From DAIOEK01 sp036746315 (GTDB lineage Bacteria > Chloroflexota > Anaerolineae > Anaerolineales > Anaerolineaceae): a DNA stretch of 30,605 nucleotides. The DNA is taken from contig DAIOEK010000036.1 in assembly GCA_036746315.1 (NCBI GenBank), positions 1 to 30,605 on the forward strand. The letters run 5' to 3'. The notes below the pieces were generated by a model. It was not told the DNA's origin. It made no database searches and saw only the letters and a program-made list of their open reading frames with translations. Within the stretch, counting starts at the first letter, position 1. Each line of letters starts with the position of its first letter. Of the stretch, positions 15,315 through 23,555 are shown one piece after another. The position numbers and the translations under genes were made by a program.

Positions 15315-17417
15315 ATGAAGCGTTTTCTATATTGCACTTTAGTGGCTGCGATCCTGTTGATTGCTGCATGCAGCGGTAATCCGGCGGCAACTCCTATTGC
15401 GCCGGGTTCGACAGAAATACCCGCATCGGAAATACAATCACCTGCGGAATCGACCCCAACAACGGAGAATCAGACAGGCGATGTGCAACTAAACACAGAT
15501 TTTGAAAATGCAGTACCTGTGGAAATGCAATTGTTTTTGGGCATGTTAAAGTTGAACAATTCTGATTTTGCGCTAACCCGGGAACAGGCAAATACCCTTC
15601 TGCCACTGGCTCAAGAGTTCCTGTCCATTCTGGATACTCAAGAGTCGGCTCGGCCAGCTCCATCGCAGGCAGATACACCGTCAGATGATGCGCTTCAACC
15701 TCCTGTCATGCCCACCGAAGACCCGGATGTACAGGCACAAATGGACGAGGTCATCAGCCAGATGCTGACCGTACTTACCGTGGAACAAATTCAGGCTATT
15801 TCCGAGCTTCAGATCACCGCTGAGAAAGCGCTTGCCATCCAGCGCGAAACCGGAATTGGCATGGGCGGACCTGGTGAGGATAATGCTGATGGCAGCCAGC
15901 CGTCACAGGGTCCAGGAGGGCAACCACCACAAGGGCAGATGCCGGGTGACGCACCTGAAATGGGTTCGGACGGAAATCAACCCCCGGCCCAGCCGGGACA
16001 GATGGGACCTTCTGATGGAACATCCGATCAGCAGCCGCCGTCAATGCCCACCGATCAAGACGGAATGCCGGGGGGTGGCTGCAGAATGAATTTACGCCTG
16101 GTAAATGCTGTCATCGATTATCTGCAAAAAGTAAGCAACGGAGAAACGGTCAACTTCAGTGAGAGCGATGGCAGCACAGGGATGAGCCAGAATAATGGAC
16201 TTTCAGATACTGCATCGGCAATTTATCTATTGGATGGGGTAACAGATGTCCAGAATGGGCTAACTTATGAAGCAGCCAGTGCTGATCAATCCGCCATTTG
16301 GGTAACCAATGGCGGAAATTTTACGTTACTTAATGCCACCATCACCAGCAGCGGTGCTTCATCTTCATCTGATAACAGCAGTTTTTATGGATTGAATGCT
16401 GTGGTACTGGCCAATGCAGGAAGTCACGTGGAAATTTCCAACAGCCGGATCAGTTCTTCGGGCGATGGCGCCAATGGAGTTTTTGCTGAGAGTAGTGGAA
16501 CAGAGGTTATCCTGAGAGATACAACGATCGATGCGACCGGTCAGTATGCACACGGGGTAATGGCCACCAATGGCGGCAAGCTCACACTATCCAATGTGGA
16601 TCTTACTACAAGCGGAGCAAACTCGGGTGTAATTGCCACGGATCGAGGCGGCGGGACCATCGTCATGAAAGGCGGGACAATAGCTGCCTCGGGGCAGGAC
16701 TCACCGGGAATCTATTCCACCGGCTTGATACAGGTTTCAGATACTGATGTTGCCTCCAGCGGAGCGGAAGTGGCGGTTATCGAAGGCGCCAATTCCATTG
16801 AACTATCCAACGCGACCCTTGCCTCCAGCAAAGAAGATAAGTGGGGGGTGTTGATTTATCAGAGTATGTCTGGTGATGCCGAAGGCAGTGAAGGCAAATT
16901 TACAATGTCCGGCGGAAGTTTATCCAATACGGCGGTGAGCGGTCCCCTTTTCTATGTTACCAATACGACTGGCATCGTCTCTCTACAGAATGTAGATGTC
17001 TTGGCGCAATCAGGCGTATTGATGAATGCAGCATCAGGAAAATGGGGAAACGACCAGACCAATGGGGGACATGTGGAATTGATCGGCGATCATCAGACGC
17101 TGCAAGGTGATTGTATAGTCGATGCCATCAGTTCGCTGGCGTTGGACTTGCGAAACACCTCGACCTTTGTTGGGGCAATCAATTCCCAAAACAGCACAGC
17201 AAATGTTACGGTAACGCTGGATGGAACAAGCGTGTGGACCGTGACTGCCGATTCCTATTTGGGCAAGCTTGCTGATTCTGCGGGAATATCAGGGATGTCG
17301 ATCACGAATATCCAGGGAAACGGGTTTACCGTTTTCTATGATGCAACGCTAAACCCCGAACTCAACAACCAGGTATACAACTTGAGTGGCGGGGGATATC
17401 TCAAGCCGGCAGATTAA
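15315..17417 (+). CDS. Surface lipoprotein with right-handed beta-helix domain
   Basis: A 700-residue exported protein. The signal peptide MKRFLYCTLVAAILLIAAC has a lipobox with C19 as the lipidated cysteine, followed by a Thr/Pro/Ser-rich linker. Residues about 65-175 are helical and contain LTREQANTLLPLAQEF and LTVEQIQAISEL, which loosely recall LTxxQ-type periplasmic domains. Residues 181-256 are a Gly/Pro/Gln/Met-rich low-complexity linker. From about residue 325 to 650 the protein repeats short strands with Asn/Ser/Gly turns (NGGNFTLLNATITSSG, SHVEISNSRISSSGDGANGV, GGKLTLSNVDLTTSGANSGV), typical of pectate-lyase-like beta-helices found in adhesins and carbohydrate-active proteins. No catalytic motif is evident. 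A GAGGTAAAG site lies before the ATG. A cell-surface adhesin or polysaccharide-binding role is inferred. Confidence 0.8.
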   Translation: MKRFLYCTLVAAILLIAACSGNPAATPIAPGSTEIPASEIQSPAESTPTTENQTGDVQLNTDFENAVPVEMQLFLGMLKLNNSDFALTREQANTLLPLAQEFLSILDTQESARPAPSQADTPSDDALQPPVMPTEDPDVQAQMDEVISQMLTVLTVEQIQAISELQITAEKALAIQRETGIGMGGPGEDNADGSQPSQGPGGQPPQGQMPGDAPEMGSDGNQPPAQPGQMGPSDGTSDQQPPSMPTDQDGMPGGGCRMNLRLVNAVIDYLQKVSNGETVNFSESDGSTGMSQNNGLSDTASAIYLLDGVTDVQNGLTYEAASADQSAIWVTNGGNFTLLNATITSSGASSSSDNSSFYGLNAVVLANAGSHVEISNSRISSSGDGANGVFAESSGTEVILRDTTIDATGQYAHGVMATNGGKLTLSNVDLTTSGANSGVIATDRGGGTIVMKGGTIAASGQDSPGIYSTGLIQVSDTDVASSGAEVAVIEGANSIELSNATLASSKEDKWGVLIYQSMSGDAEGSEGKFTMSGGSLSNTAVSGPLFYVTNTTGIVSLQNVDVLAQSGVLMNAASGKWGNDQTNGGHVELIGDHQTLQGDCIVDAISSLALDLRNTSTFVGAINSQNSTANVTVTLDGTSVWTVTADSYLGKLADSAGISGMSITNIQGNGFTVFYDATLNPELNNQVYNLSGGGYLKPAD

Positions 17418-17428
17418 GCTACATCTCT

Positions 17429-17461
17429 GCAAATCGTGGTTTGCGGCGAACGACGATTTGC
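17429..17461. repeat. Hairpin with 9-bp stem after the beta-helix gene
   Basis: GCAAATCGT (17429-17437) and ACGATTTGC (17453-17461) are perfect reverse complements around a 15-nt loop that itself contains GTTTG/CGAAC pairing. There is no T-tract directly after it. It is followed by a second hairpin at 17471-17496. Confidence 0.6.
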
Positions 17462-17470
17462 GAATAAACG

Positions 17471-17496
17471 GCAGCCCGGGTATTTTCCCGGGCTGC
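17471..17496. terminator. GC-rich hairpin between convergent genes, possible bidirectional terminator
   Basis: GCAGCCCGGG (17471-17480) pairs perfectly with CCCGGGCTGC (17487-17496) around TATTTT. The flanks are only modestly T-rich: CTTAAT downstream on the plus strand, and CGTTTATT on the minus strand. It sits between the lipoprotein gene stop (17417) and the fusion gene stop (17506). Confidence 0.65.
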
Positions 17497-17505
17497 TGGA
17501 CTTAA

Positions 17506-18954
17506 TCAGACAAACTTCAACTTGATGGCAGCAAACAGAACCATTTTGAGTAACAACATACCGTGACTCCATCGGGAGATGTTGGTGCTGCCATAGGTGC
17601 GCTCCCGATAACGAATGGGAAGATCCAGGATTTTTAATCGCATTTTTGCGGCGCCAAACAACAGATCGAAATCACCGAATGGGTCGAAGTCTCCGAAATA
17701 TGCCCGGTTTTCAGTGATTATCTGGTAGTCTCTCTTCCATAGCACTTTGGTTCCGCACAATGTATCCTTGATGTTTTGGTTGAGCAGCCAGGAAAAAGCC
17801 AGGCTGAAGAATTTGTTGCCCAGGAAATTGAGAAAACGCATGGCTTCCTCTTCCATCGGGTAAACCAGTCTGACACCGTTGATGAATTCCCCCTTACCGG
17901 AAGCGATCGCCTGGTAAAAACGCGGCAGGTCTTCGGGTGGGACGGTCAGGTCTGCGTCCAGGATCATCAAAATATCTCCGGTGGCTTTCTCGAAACCTAC
18001 CCGGACTGCATCGGCTTTGCCCTTGCCTGGCTGTTTATATAGAAATGCTTTTTGATCAGGATGTTTGGGAATCTCCTGCTCGATGGCTTCATAGGTCTGG
18101 TCGTGCGAGTTGCCCTCCACGAAGATGATCTCGGTACCGCCGCCCATCTCAGGAATGCGGGCGAAAATGGCCGGTACGTTGCCTTCTTCGTTGCGGGCAG
18201 GGACGACCACGGAAACGGTTGGCAGTTTTTCTGTGGCTGGGGCAGGCATGGGCTCCGGCCGGGCAATTAGCATGTTGGTAAGGGCGAAGAGGGAAAAGGG
18301 GAAAATGTGCGCCAGAAAACGATCACACAGGTCGTTGATCAGTGGGATGGGTAAGGGAAAGAGGATTTCATGCCCGGTGGCTACCACCTGGAAACCTGAT
18401 AGCTCCAACAATCCGCGCAGATCGGGAATGGTGAGCCAGTTTTGATTCAAATTAGGCGTTGCCAGGCGCAGACCTTCGGCAATTAGTAATGGAAGCTGCC
18501 ATATACGGCTGTAAACATTGATCACAATTCGAGTTCCCGGATGGCTGAGTTTGCGCAAGCCTTCCATCACCTGTTGGACATCATACAGGTCGTTGACCAG
18601 ATCTGACAGGATGATGAAATCGAACTGTTCGTTCAAATTGCCAACCTGATGAGCATCCAGTTGTTTGAAGGTCAGTTCCGAATGTTGTTCTTGCGCATAG
18701 GTGACCATTTCGGGTGAGAAATCCACCCCCACGCCGTGTTGGGGCTGTACTGCAGCCAGCAAATCCCCATTGCCGCAGCCGACTTCCAACACTCTTTTCC
18801 CGGAAGGGATGGTGAGCCGGTAAAGTTGTTCCAAACGGCGGTGGTATCTGCCGCCCCATCCATGCCAGCCACGTCGTTGCTTGGCTACGGTATCCCAGTG
18901 AGCGATACGGGCTTGTTGGTACTCGGCAAATTTGGATGAAGTTTTTTCTCTCAT
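17506..18954 (-). CDS. Fusion of a SAM methyltransferase and a family 2 glycosyltransferase
   Basis: A 482-residue protein with two enzymatic parts. Residues about 15-195 are a class I methyltransferase with the SAM-binding motif VLEVGCGNGD (55-64), acidic DFSPEM after strand 2, and a later FDFIILSDLV. From residue 246 a GT2 domain starts (VSVVVPARNEEGNV) with the nucleotide-sugar/metal motif DADLT at 333-337 and a CGTKVLWKRDY plus GDFDPFGDFDLLFGA segment typical of dolichol-phosphate-mannose-synthase-like and polyprenyl-phosphate sugar transferases. A short hydrophobic C-terminal end (MLLLKMVLFAAIKL) may contact the membrane. It is coupled to the upstream GT-C gene through an ATGA overlap, so the pair likely acts in one glycolipid or envelope glycan pathway. 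The methylated acceptor is unknown. Confidence 0.88.
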   Translation of the reverse strand: MREKTSSKFAEYQQARIAHWDTVAKQRRGWHGWGGRYHRRLEQLYRLTIPSGKRVLEVGCGNGDLLAAVQPQHGVGVDFSPEMVTYAQEQHSELTFKQLDAHQVGNLNEQFDFIILSDLVNDLYDVQQVMEGLRKLSHPGTRIVINVYSRIWQLPLLIAEGLRLATPNLNQNWLTIPDLRGLLELSGFQVVATGHEILFPLPIPLINDLCDRFLAHIFPFSLFALTNMLIARPEPMPAPATEKLPTVSVVVPARNEEGNVPAIFARIPEMGGGTEIIFVEGNSHDQTYEAIEQEIPKHPDQKAFLYKQPGKGKADAVRVGFEKATGDILMILDADLTVPPEDLPRFYQAIASGKGEFINGVRLVYPMEEEAMRFLNFLGNKFFSLAFSWLLNQNIKDTLCGTKVLWKRDYQIITENRAYFGDFDPFGDFDLLFGAAKMRLKILDLPIRYRERTYGSTNISRWSHGMLLLKMVLFAAIKLKFV

Positions 18955-20777
18955 GGCGCAGTTGCATCTTTCTGGATGGGGGTCATTACTTGAATTGGCC
19001 AGGTCTGTTCAGTATGCGGCATCGAGATCACAATCTCTTCGCCGGGCTGATAATAAGTCTCATAATACTTTCGTTTGGCAAATGCCGGATAGGGGGCATC
19101 GACCAGAATGATATCATACTCTTGTGCGGCAATCCGCTGCGCCAGCTCAGCAAAAAAGGCATCGCCGATTTGTGCAATCCGGTCTTTGGAAGGGTAGAGG
19201 AAGAAATCACTCTTCGGATAGGGGTAAAAATAGGAGGTTTGCCCGGAATTCATTACCGGAATTCCTGCCTTCATAACCTCATAAGTAATGGCAGGTGAAT
19301 GGATGACCTCGGTTTGACCCTCCAGATAATGCTGGATTCTGATCCAATTTTCAGTTGGCCAGGGCTTTAAGTCCGGTTTGAGATTGCCCCATCCGTGAAA
19401 GATGAGGTTAATGGAAATGCATATCACCGCCAATCCGCTCAATTGTGGATGACGCTCGAGATAACCAAAGACCAGGATCAGCAGAAATGGACTGATGAGC
19501 TGATAATAATATGCCATTTGTGTGCCGTTGTGTCTTCCCAGGCTGGCATAAATAAGAACAGCTGCGATCAACAGGCAGAAGAGCAAAATATCCAGTTTGA
19601 AGTAAAAAAATGGTTGTTTTGCCTTGAAATTCAAAATGTGTCCTCGAAACTCATCCCACTTTATTCCGACGGCAGCAATAATCACCGCAACCAGTGCAAT
19701 TGATAATATGGACCAGTATTCCCCGACAAAACGTGCCGATTGCTTGAGCATGAATTCATAAATGCTATTGGTATCTGCCACGTGAGAAAAGATGACGTTG
19801 AGGAAATACGCTTCGAAGAAATGGTTTATCACCAGGCTGCTGATGCCGATCAACACTCCTCCGGCAAGGGCATACAGGATGGCTGTTCGTTTGTTCTCAA
19901 AGAGGAAGAGATAGGCAGCCACCAGTGGAAAACCAAGGACAAAATACGGTTTGGTAAAAAAGCCCAGCCAGCCAAAGAGGATGCTGAAGATCAGACTTCT
20001 GCGGGAGAAATTACCCAGCACGGGCAGCAGAATTGTCAGCAGGAAGAACAATTGTCCCAGGGTGTCCGGTCTTGCCATGGGGGTGGTGTAATATATTTGC
20101 CCAAGCCAGATATAAACGGCCGTGAAGAGGACATATAACCAACGAATCCCCTTTTTGCGCATCACACTCGCGATCAGGATCAACTGCCCGATGACTGCCA
20201 GAAAGCTGACCAGGCGGTGTATCCAGAGTGTATTGCCAAACAGGGCGGCAAAAGGTAAGACTACGGCATTGTAGACAATGCCGTAGACGTTAATGTAGGT
20301 CAAATTGTTTTCCAGAGACCAGGGGTTGATGCCCTCTAAAAACGCCTGTGTTGTTAAAACTATGGCGCCTTCACGGAATTCCATCTGGTAGGGATAAAAG
20401 ACCAGTCTCAGATGCAGGATCGCCAGTAAAGCCAGCAAAGCTGTGGCAGTGACCATGCCGATCTTAAAAAGCGGGCGGCTGGTGGAAAGTATATCCAACG
20501 CCCGGATCGTTTTTTCTCGAATGGTTCTGTGATTAACGATTTTCCCGATCGCCCAGAACAGAACGGACAAGAGAAGGAAGCCAGCCAGCCATATACCGAT
20601 TAATAATGTGATCTGCACGGGCAGGCTGCGTCCGAAGAATGCTTTACCCTGCATAATCATGGGAGTTAATCGTTGAATGGATGGAACACAAAACAGGAAA
20701 CTTAAAACCACAGACCACAAGGTTCGTACTTTGTGCTGTTCGAGAAACATCCTTATCCCCACTTTGGGTGACTGCAT
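18951..20777 (-). CDS. GT-C type integral membrane glycosyltransferase
   Basis: A 608-residue membrane protein from the ATG at 20777. An alternative ATG at 20750 (599 residues) has a GGGG purine tract nearby. About ten or more membrane helices fill roughly residues 17-440. The first large loop has YPYQMEFREGAIVLTTQAFLEGINPW, the acidic loop pattern of GT-C enzymes that use polyprenyl-phosphate sugars. A soluble C-terminal part of about 150 residues follows (VIHSPAITYEVMKAGIPVMNSG, YDIILVDAPYPAFAKRKYYE). The stop overlaps the fusion gene start by 4 bp (ATGA), so they are one transcript. A TGG-TTTAAT element ends 6 nt before the ATG at 20777, so a leaderless start is possible. The acceptor and sugar donor are unknown. 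Confidence 0.82.
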   Translation of the reverse strand: MQSPKVGIRMFLEQHKVRTLWSVVLSFLFCVPSIQRLTPMIMQGKAFFGRSLPVQITLLIGIWLAGFLLLSVLFWAIGKIVNHRTIREKTIRALDILSTSRPLFKIGMVTATALLALLAILHLRLVFYPYQMEFREGAIVLTTQAFLEGINPWSLENNLTYINVYGIVYNAVVLPFAALFGNTLWIHRLVSFLAVIGQLILIASVMRKKGIRWLYVLFTAVYIWLGQIYYTTPMARPDTLGQLFFLLTILLPVLGNFSRRSLIFSILFGWLGFFTKPYFVLGFPLVAAYLFLFENKRTAILYALAGGVLIGISSLVINHFFEAYFLNVIFSHVADTNSIYEFMLKQSARFVGEYWSILSIALVAVIIAAVGIKWDEFRGHILNFKAKQPFFYFKLDILLFCLLIAAVLIYASLGRHNGTQMAYYYQLISPFLLILVFGYLERHPQLSGLAVICISINLIFHGWGNLKPDLKPWPTENWIRIQHYLEGQTEVIHSPAITYEVMKAGIPVMNSGQTSYFYPYPKSDFFLYPSKDRIAQIGDAFFAELAQRIAAQEYDIILVDAPYPAFAKRKYYETYYQPGEEIVISMPHTEQTWPIQVMTPIQKDATAP

Positions 20778-20792
20778 AAGGTGATTAAACCA
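20778..20792 (-). promoter_or_regulatory. Extended -10 (TGG-TTTAAT) 6 nt before the GT-C start
   Basis: On the minus strand T20792-G20791-N is followed by TTTAAT (20789-20784), then six bases, then ATG at 20777. No Shine-Dalgarno is visible before this ATG. The geometry equals that of three other leaderless candidates in the window, but the hexamer is weaker and an alternative start at 20750 exists. Confidence 0.35.
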
Positions 20793-20824
20793 TAATCGGA
20801 GGGTTTTGGCTACAACGAGGGATC

Positions 20825-22192
20825 TTATTCAGTGCCGGCAGGTGAGGTGGTGTCTTCAGACAGGTTGTCGTCGAAATTGGTATGCCACCAGGCCGCCAAT
20901 CTCTCACGCACCATCTTTTCATAGCCCTGATCGGATGGCTGATAAAAATGCAGTCCCTGGAATTGTTCAGGTAGATATTGTTGCAAAGAAAAATGCCCCG
21001 CTTCATTGTGCGGATAAATATATCCCTTGCCATGTCCCAAAGCCTGCGCATCCCGGTTCGAGTCCATCAGATGCAGGGGGACGTCGCCGGCACCTTCTTT
21101 TTCGATCAATTCCAAAGCTTTGAAGTAAGCCATCGAAGAATTGGATTTGGGCGCTGTTGCCAGGTAGAGGGTTACCTCCACCAGAGGGAAGATGCCTTCC
21201 GGCAGACCGACATGATCGAATGCGTTGGCTGCTGCGCTGGCAACCACCAGCGCCTGCGGATCTGCCAGCCCGATATCTTCTCCCGCCAGGATTAACAACC
21301 TGCGTAGGATGAAGCGTGGGTCCTCACCGGCATGGAGCATTTTTGCCAGCCAGAACAGTGCAGCATCGGGGTCTGAACCGCGCACGGATTTGATGAAGGC
21401 GGAAATGGTGTCAAAGTGGGCGTCGCCGTTTTTATCGTAGAGAATGGCTCTTTGTTGGATCGATTCCTGGGCAACTTCGAGTGTGATTTGTATCTTACCC
21501 AAAGCGTCTTTGGGAGTGGTTTCGACAGCCAGTTCAAGTGCGTTGAGTGCATTGCGCGCATCCCCACCGGCAGCGTGAATGATATGTTGGCGTGCATCGT
21601 CATGTAAATGAACAGGGAGCGATCCGTAGCCTCTTTCGGGGTCGTGTATGGCGCGATCAAGCAGTTCGCCCGTCTGTTCCGGGGTAAGGTGCTGCAACTG
21701 GAAAACTCGACTTCTGGAGACTAAAGCCTTAATGACTTCAAAGTAGGGATTTTCGGTGGTAGCCCCAATCAATGTCAGCAGCCCGCTTTCCACGTGGGGG
21801 AGTAATGCGTCCTGTTGGGCGCGATTCCATCTGTGTACTTCGTCGACAAACAAAATGGTGCGGGTCTGGTAGAGTTTGCGCCGTTGTACGGCATCTTCAA
21901 TGACCCTTCGCAACTCGGCAACACCTGCCAGAACAGCAGAGATGGTCTCAAAGTGACTTTGGGTCGATTGCGCGATAACCGTTGCCAGAGTGGTCTTTCC
22001 TGTTCCCGGTGGCCCCCACAAAATGATAGATGAGAACAGGCGGTCTGCCTGGATGGCTCGTCTGAGTAGCCGCCCTTCGCCGACGATATGTTCCTGTCCG
22101 ATGACTTCGTCGAGGCTGCGGGGGCGCATCCGCGCAGCCAGAGGGCCTTCGGTCTTTAACCTATCTTGCAGGGAGTGATCAAAAAGATCCAT
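20825..22192 (-). CDS. rarA: RarA/MgsA-type AAA+ ATPase (replication recombination helper)
   Basis: A 455-residue AAA+ ATPase of the RarA (MgsA/WRNIP1) family, which acts at stalled replication forks and interacts with single-strand DNA-binding protein and clamp-loader-related functions. The ATG at 22192 is preferred over the frame start at 22210 (TTG). Walker A is GPPGTGKT at 60-67, Walker B is FVDEVHR at 115-121 and sensor 1 is GATTENP at 143-149. The C-terminal part carries the tetramerisation domain, with typical segments RFILRRLLILAGEDIGLADPQAL and YPHNEAGHFSLQQYLPEQFQGLHFYQPSDQGYE. It lies alone upstream of the glycosyltransferase pair in the same direction; the gap is 47 bp. No ribosome site precedes the ATG, which is directly preceded by an extended -10 element. 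Confidence 0.95.
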   Translation of the reverse strand: MDLFDHSLQDRLKTEGPLAARMRPRSLDEVIGQEHIVGEGRLLRRAIQADRLFSSIILWGPPGTGKTTLATVIAQSTQSHFETISAVLAGVAELRRVIEDAVQRRKLYQTRTILFVDEVHRWNRAQQDALLPHVESGLLTLIGATTENPYFEVIKALVSRSRVFQLQHLTPEQTGELLDRAIHDPERGYGSLPVHLHDDARQHIIHAAGGDARNALNALELAVETTPKDALGKIQITLEVAQESIQQRAILYDKNGDAHFDTISAFIKSVRGSDPDAALFWLAKMLHAGEDPRFILRRLLILAGEDIGLADPQALVVASAAANAFDHVGLPEGIFPLVEVTLYLATAPKSNSSMAYFKALELIEKEGAGDVPLHLMDSNRDAQALGHGKGYIYPHNEAGHFSLQQYLPEQFQGLHFYQPSDQGYEKMVRERLAAWWHTNFDDNLSEDTTSPAGTE

Positions 22193-22207
22193 ATAATTAT
22201 TATAGCA
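22193..22207 (-). promoter_or_regulatory. Extended -10 (TGC-TATAAT) giving a likely leaderless rarA mRNA
   Basis: On the minus strand T22207-G22206-C22205 precedes a perfect TATAAT (22204-22199), which is followed by exactly six bases and the ATG at 22192. Initiation would occur at the start codon itself. No Shine-Dalgarno sequence or convincing -35 is present. Confidence 0.6.
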
Positions 22208-22252
22208 CAAATATTCTATTCTTGTTTTGGTACTATTTATTCATTATAGATG

Positions 22253-22277
22253 AAAAACCGGCAGAAACTTCTGCCGG
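22253..22277 (-). terminator. Intrinsic terminator of the kinase/TadZ operon
   Basis: Read on the minus strand, CCGGCAGAA and TTCTGCCGG (22277-22269 and 22266-22258) form a GC-rich stem followed by TTTTT (22257-22253). It lies about 26 bp after the stop of the receiver-TadZ gene and separates that operon from rarA. Confidence 0.9.
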
Positions 22278-22303
22278 AATATTCATGAATAGGATGACAC
22301 GTG

Positions 22304-23512
22304 TCAATTCACCCGAATCCGTTTCATCGTGCGCTGCCAGGCTTTACTGGGGGAGACCGGCGGTATATTGCGGTCATCCTCAGTGCTGATCATCATGGCA
22401 AAGTTTTCTACCATTTGTGAAAGTACGATTTCAGGCTTGTGGTAGGCGAAGGGTTGCCCGTAATTGATGGCGTAAGTAACCGAGTTGGAATCATACGGTA
22501 AGACCAGGTCCACATTTCTTTTTAGGGCGGTTTCCACATTCTTGCGGGTGAGCCCGGATTGCTCGAGGGTGTAATTCAACACCAGCCGGATTTTTTCGGA
22601 TGGATAGCTCAAGCGCTTATAGGTTTCGATGGCAGCTGCGGCAGCCCGGAGTGACGCCATTTCGGGGTTGGTGATCAACACGATTTGATCCGCCGCATCC
22701 AGCGTTTTGTAAGTGATCTCGCGGAAATCATGGGGAAGATCGATAACGATGTAATCATATTGCGAGCGGATGATTTCCAGGGATTTTTCGAAATAATCAA
22801 TTGTCAGCAGTTCCGCTTCTGGCGGAAAAGTGGGAGCGGCAATGAAGTCAACACCACTTTCATGCTTGCCGATTAATGTGCTGATGATACTTGGATCCAG
22901 ATCATCGGGTTTCAGACTGGTCAAATCCGCCCAGGTACGTCTCAATGATCCATTGAGCATCAAGGCGATTTGCCCGGTGGTTAATACCATATCCAGCAGG
23001 ATGGTTGGATGTCCCCAGAGACCCGCTAATCCGACTGCCATATTGGTCGCCAGTGAACTACAACCACTCCCTCCCCGCAGGCTGTGAACGCAGATAATGC
23101 TCCCCTGTTTCTCCGGCTGGGCAGCGGGAGTGTTTTTAAACAACTCCGCCTTGCGTAATAGAACATTGATCCTGGCAATTAATTCCGGTGGGGCAAAAGG
23201 CTTGGTCATGTAATCGTCAGCGCCGGCTTCGAACCCCACCAATTTCTCATCCAGGTCCGATTGTGCGGTCAACATGAGTACAGGCGTATGCGCAAAGCGG
23301 GGGGTACGACGCAATCTGCGGACGGTTTCATATCCGTTGATCCCCGGCATCATTACATCTGAAATGATCAGATCGGGAGGATTTGCCATGGCTTTGCTTA
23401 ATCCCTGCATACCATCCCCGGCCGTGTCGAGATCGTATCCCATGGGTTCCAGGGCGTGAGAGATCATCTTTTGAAAGATCGGGTCATCATCTATGATCAA
23501 TATTTTTGGCAT
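22304..23512 (-). CDS. Response regulator fused to a TadZ/CpaE-like ATPase domain
   Basis: A 402-residue protein. Residues 1-122 form a receiver domain with the acidic pocket D8/D9, phospho-acceptor D52 and K104. From about 138 a ParA/MinD-like domain follows, but its Walker A is RGGSGCSSL (146-154): the signature Lys is Arg, and the Lys that contacts phosphate is Cys. Such degenerate boxes are known in TadZ/CpaE-like proteins, which localise Flp pilus or secretion machinery. Later segments VIDLPHDF (Walker B-like), ILITNPE-like and LVLNY are still MinD-like. It could act as a polar localisation factor switched by phosphorylation. The AGGA site before 23512 and the 43-bp gap to the hybrid kinase gene point to one transcript. 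No Tad pilus genes are in the window. Confidence 0.88.
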   Translation of the reverse strand: MPKILIIDDDPIFQKMISHALEPMGYDLDTAGDGMQGLSKAMANPPDLIISDVMMPGINGYETVRRLRRTPRFAHTPVLMLTAQSDLDEKLVGFEAGADDYMTKPFAPPELIARINVLLRKAELFKNTPAAQPEKQGSIICVHSLRGGSGCSSLATNMAVGLAGLWGHPTILLDMVLTTGQIALMLNGSLRRTWADLTSLKPDDLDPSIISTLIGKHESGVDFIAAPTFPPEAELLTIDYFEKSLEIIRSQYDYIVIDLPHDFREITYKTLDAADQIVLITNPEMASLRAAAAAIETYKRLSYPSEKIRLVLNYTLEQSGLTRKNVETALKRNVDLVLPYDSNSVTYAINYGQPFAYHKPEIVLSQMVENFAMMISTEDDRNIPPVSPSKAWQRTMKRIRVN

Positions 23513-23555
23513 ATGCTTCCTGTAAATCTTCCTGCTGGCAATACTGGCGCATCCA

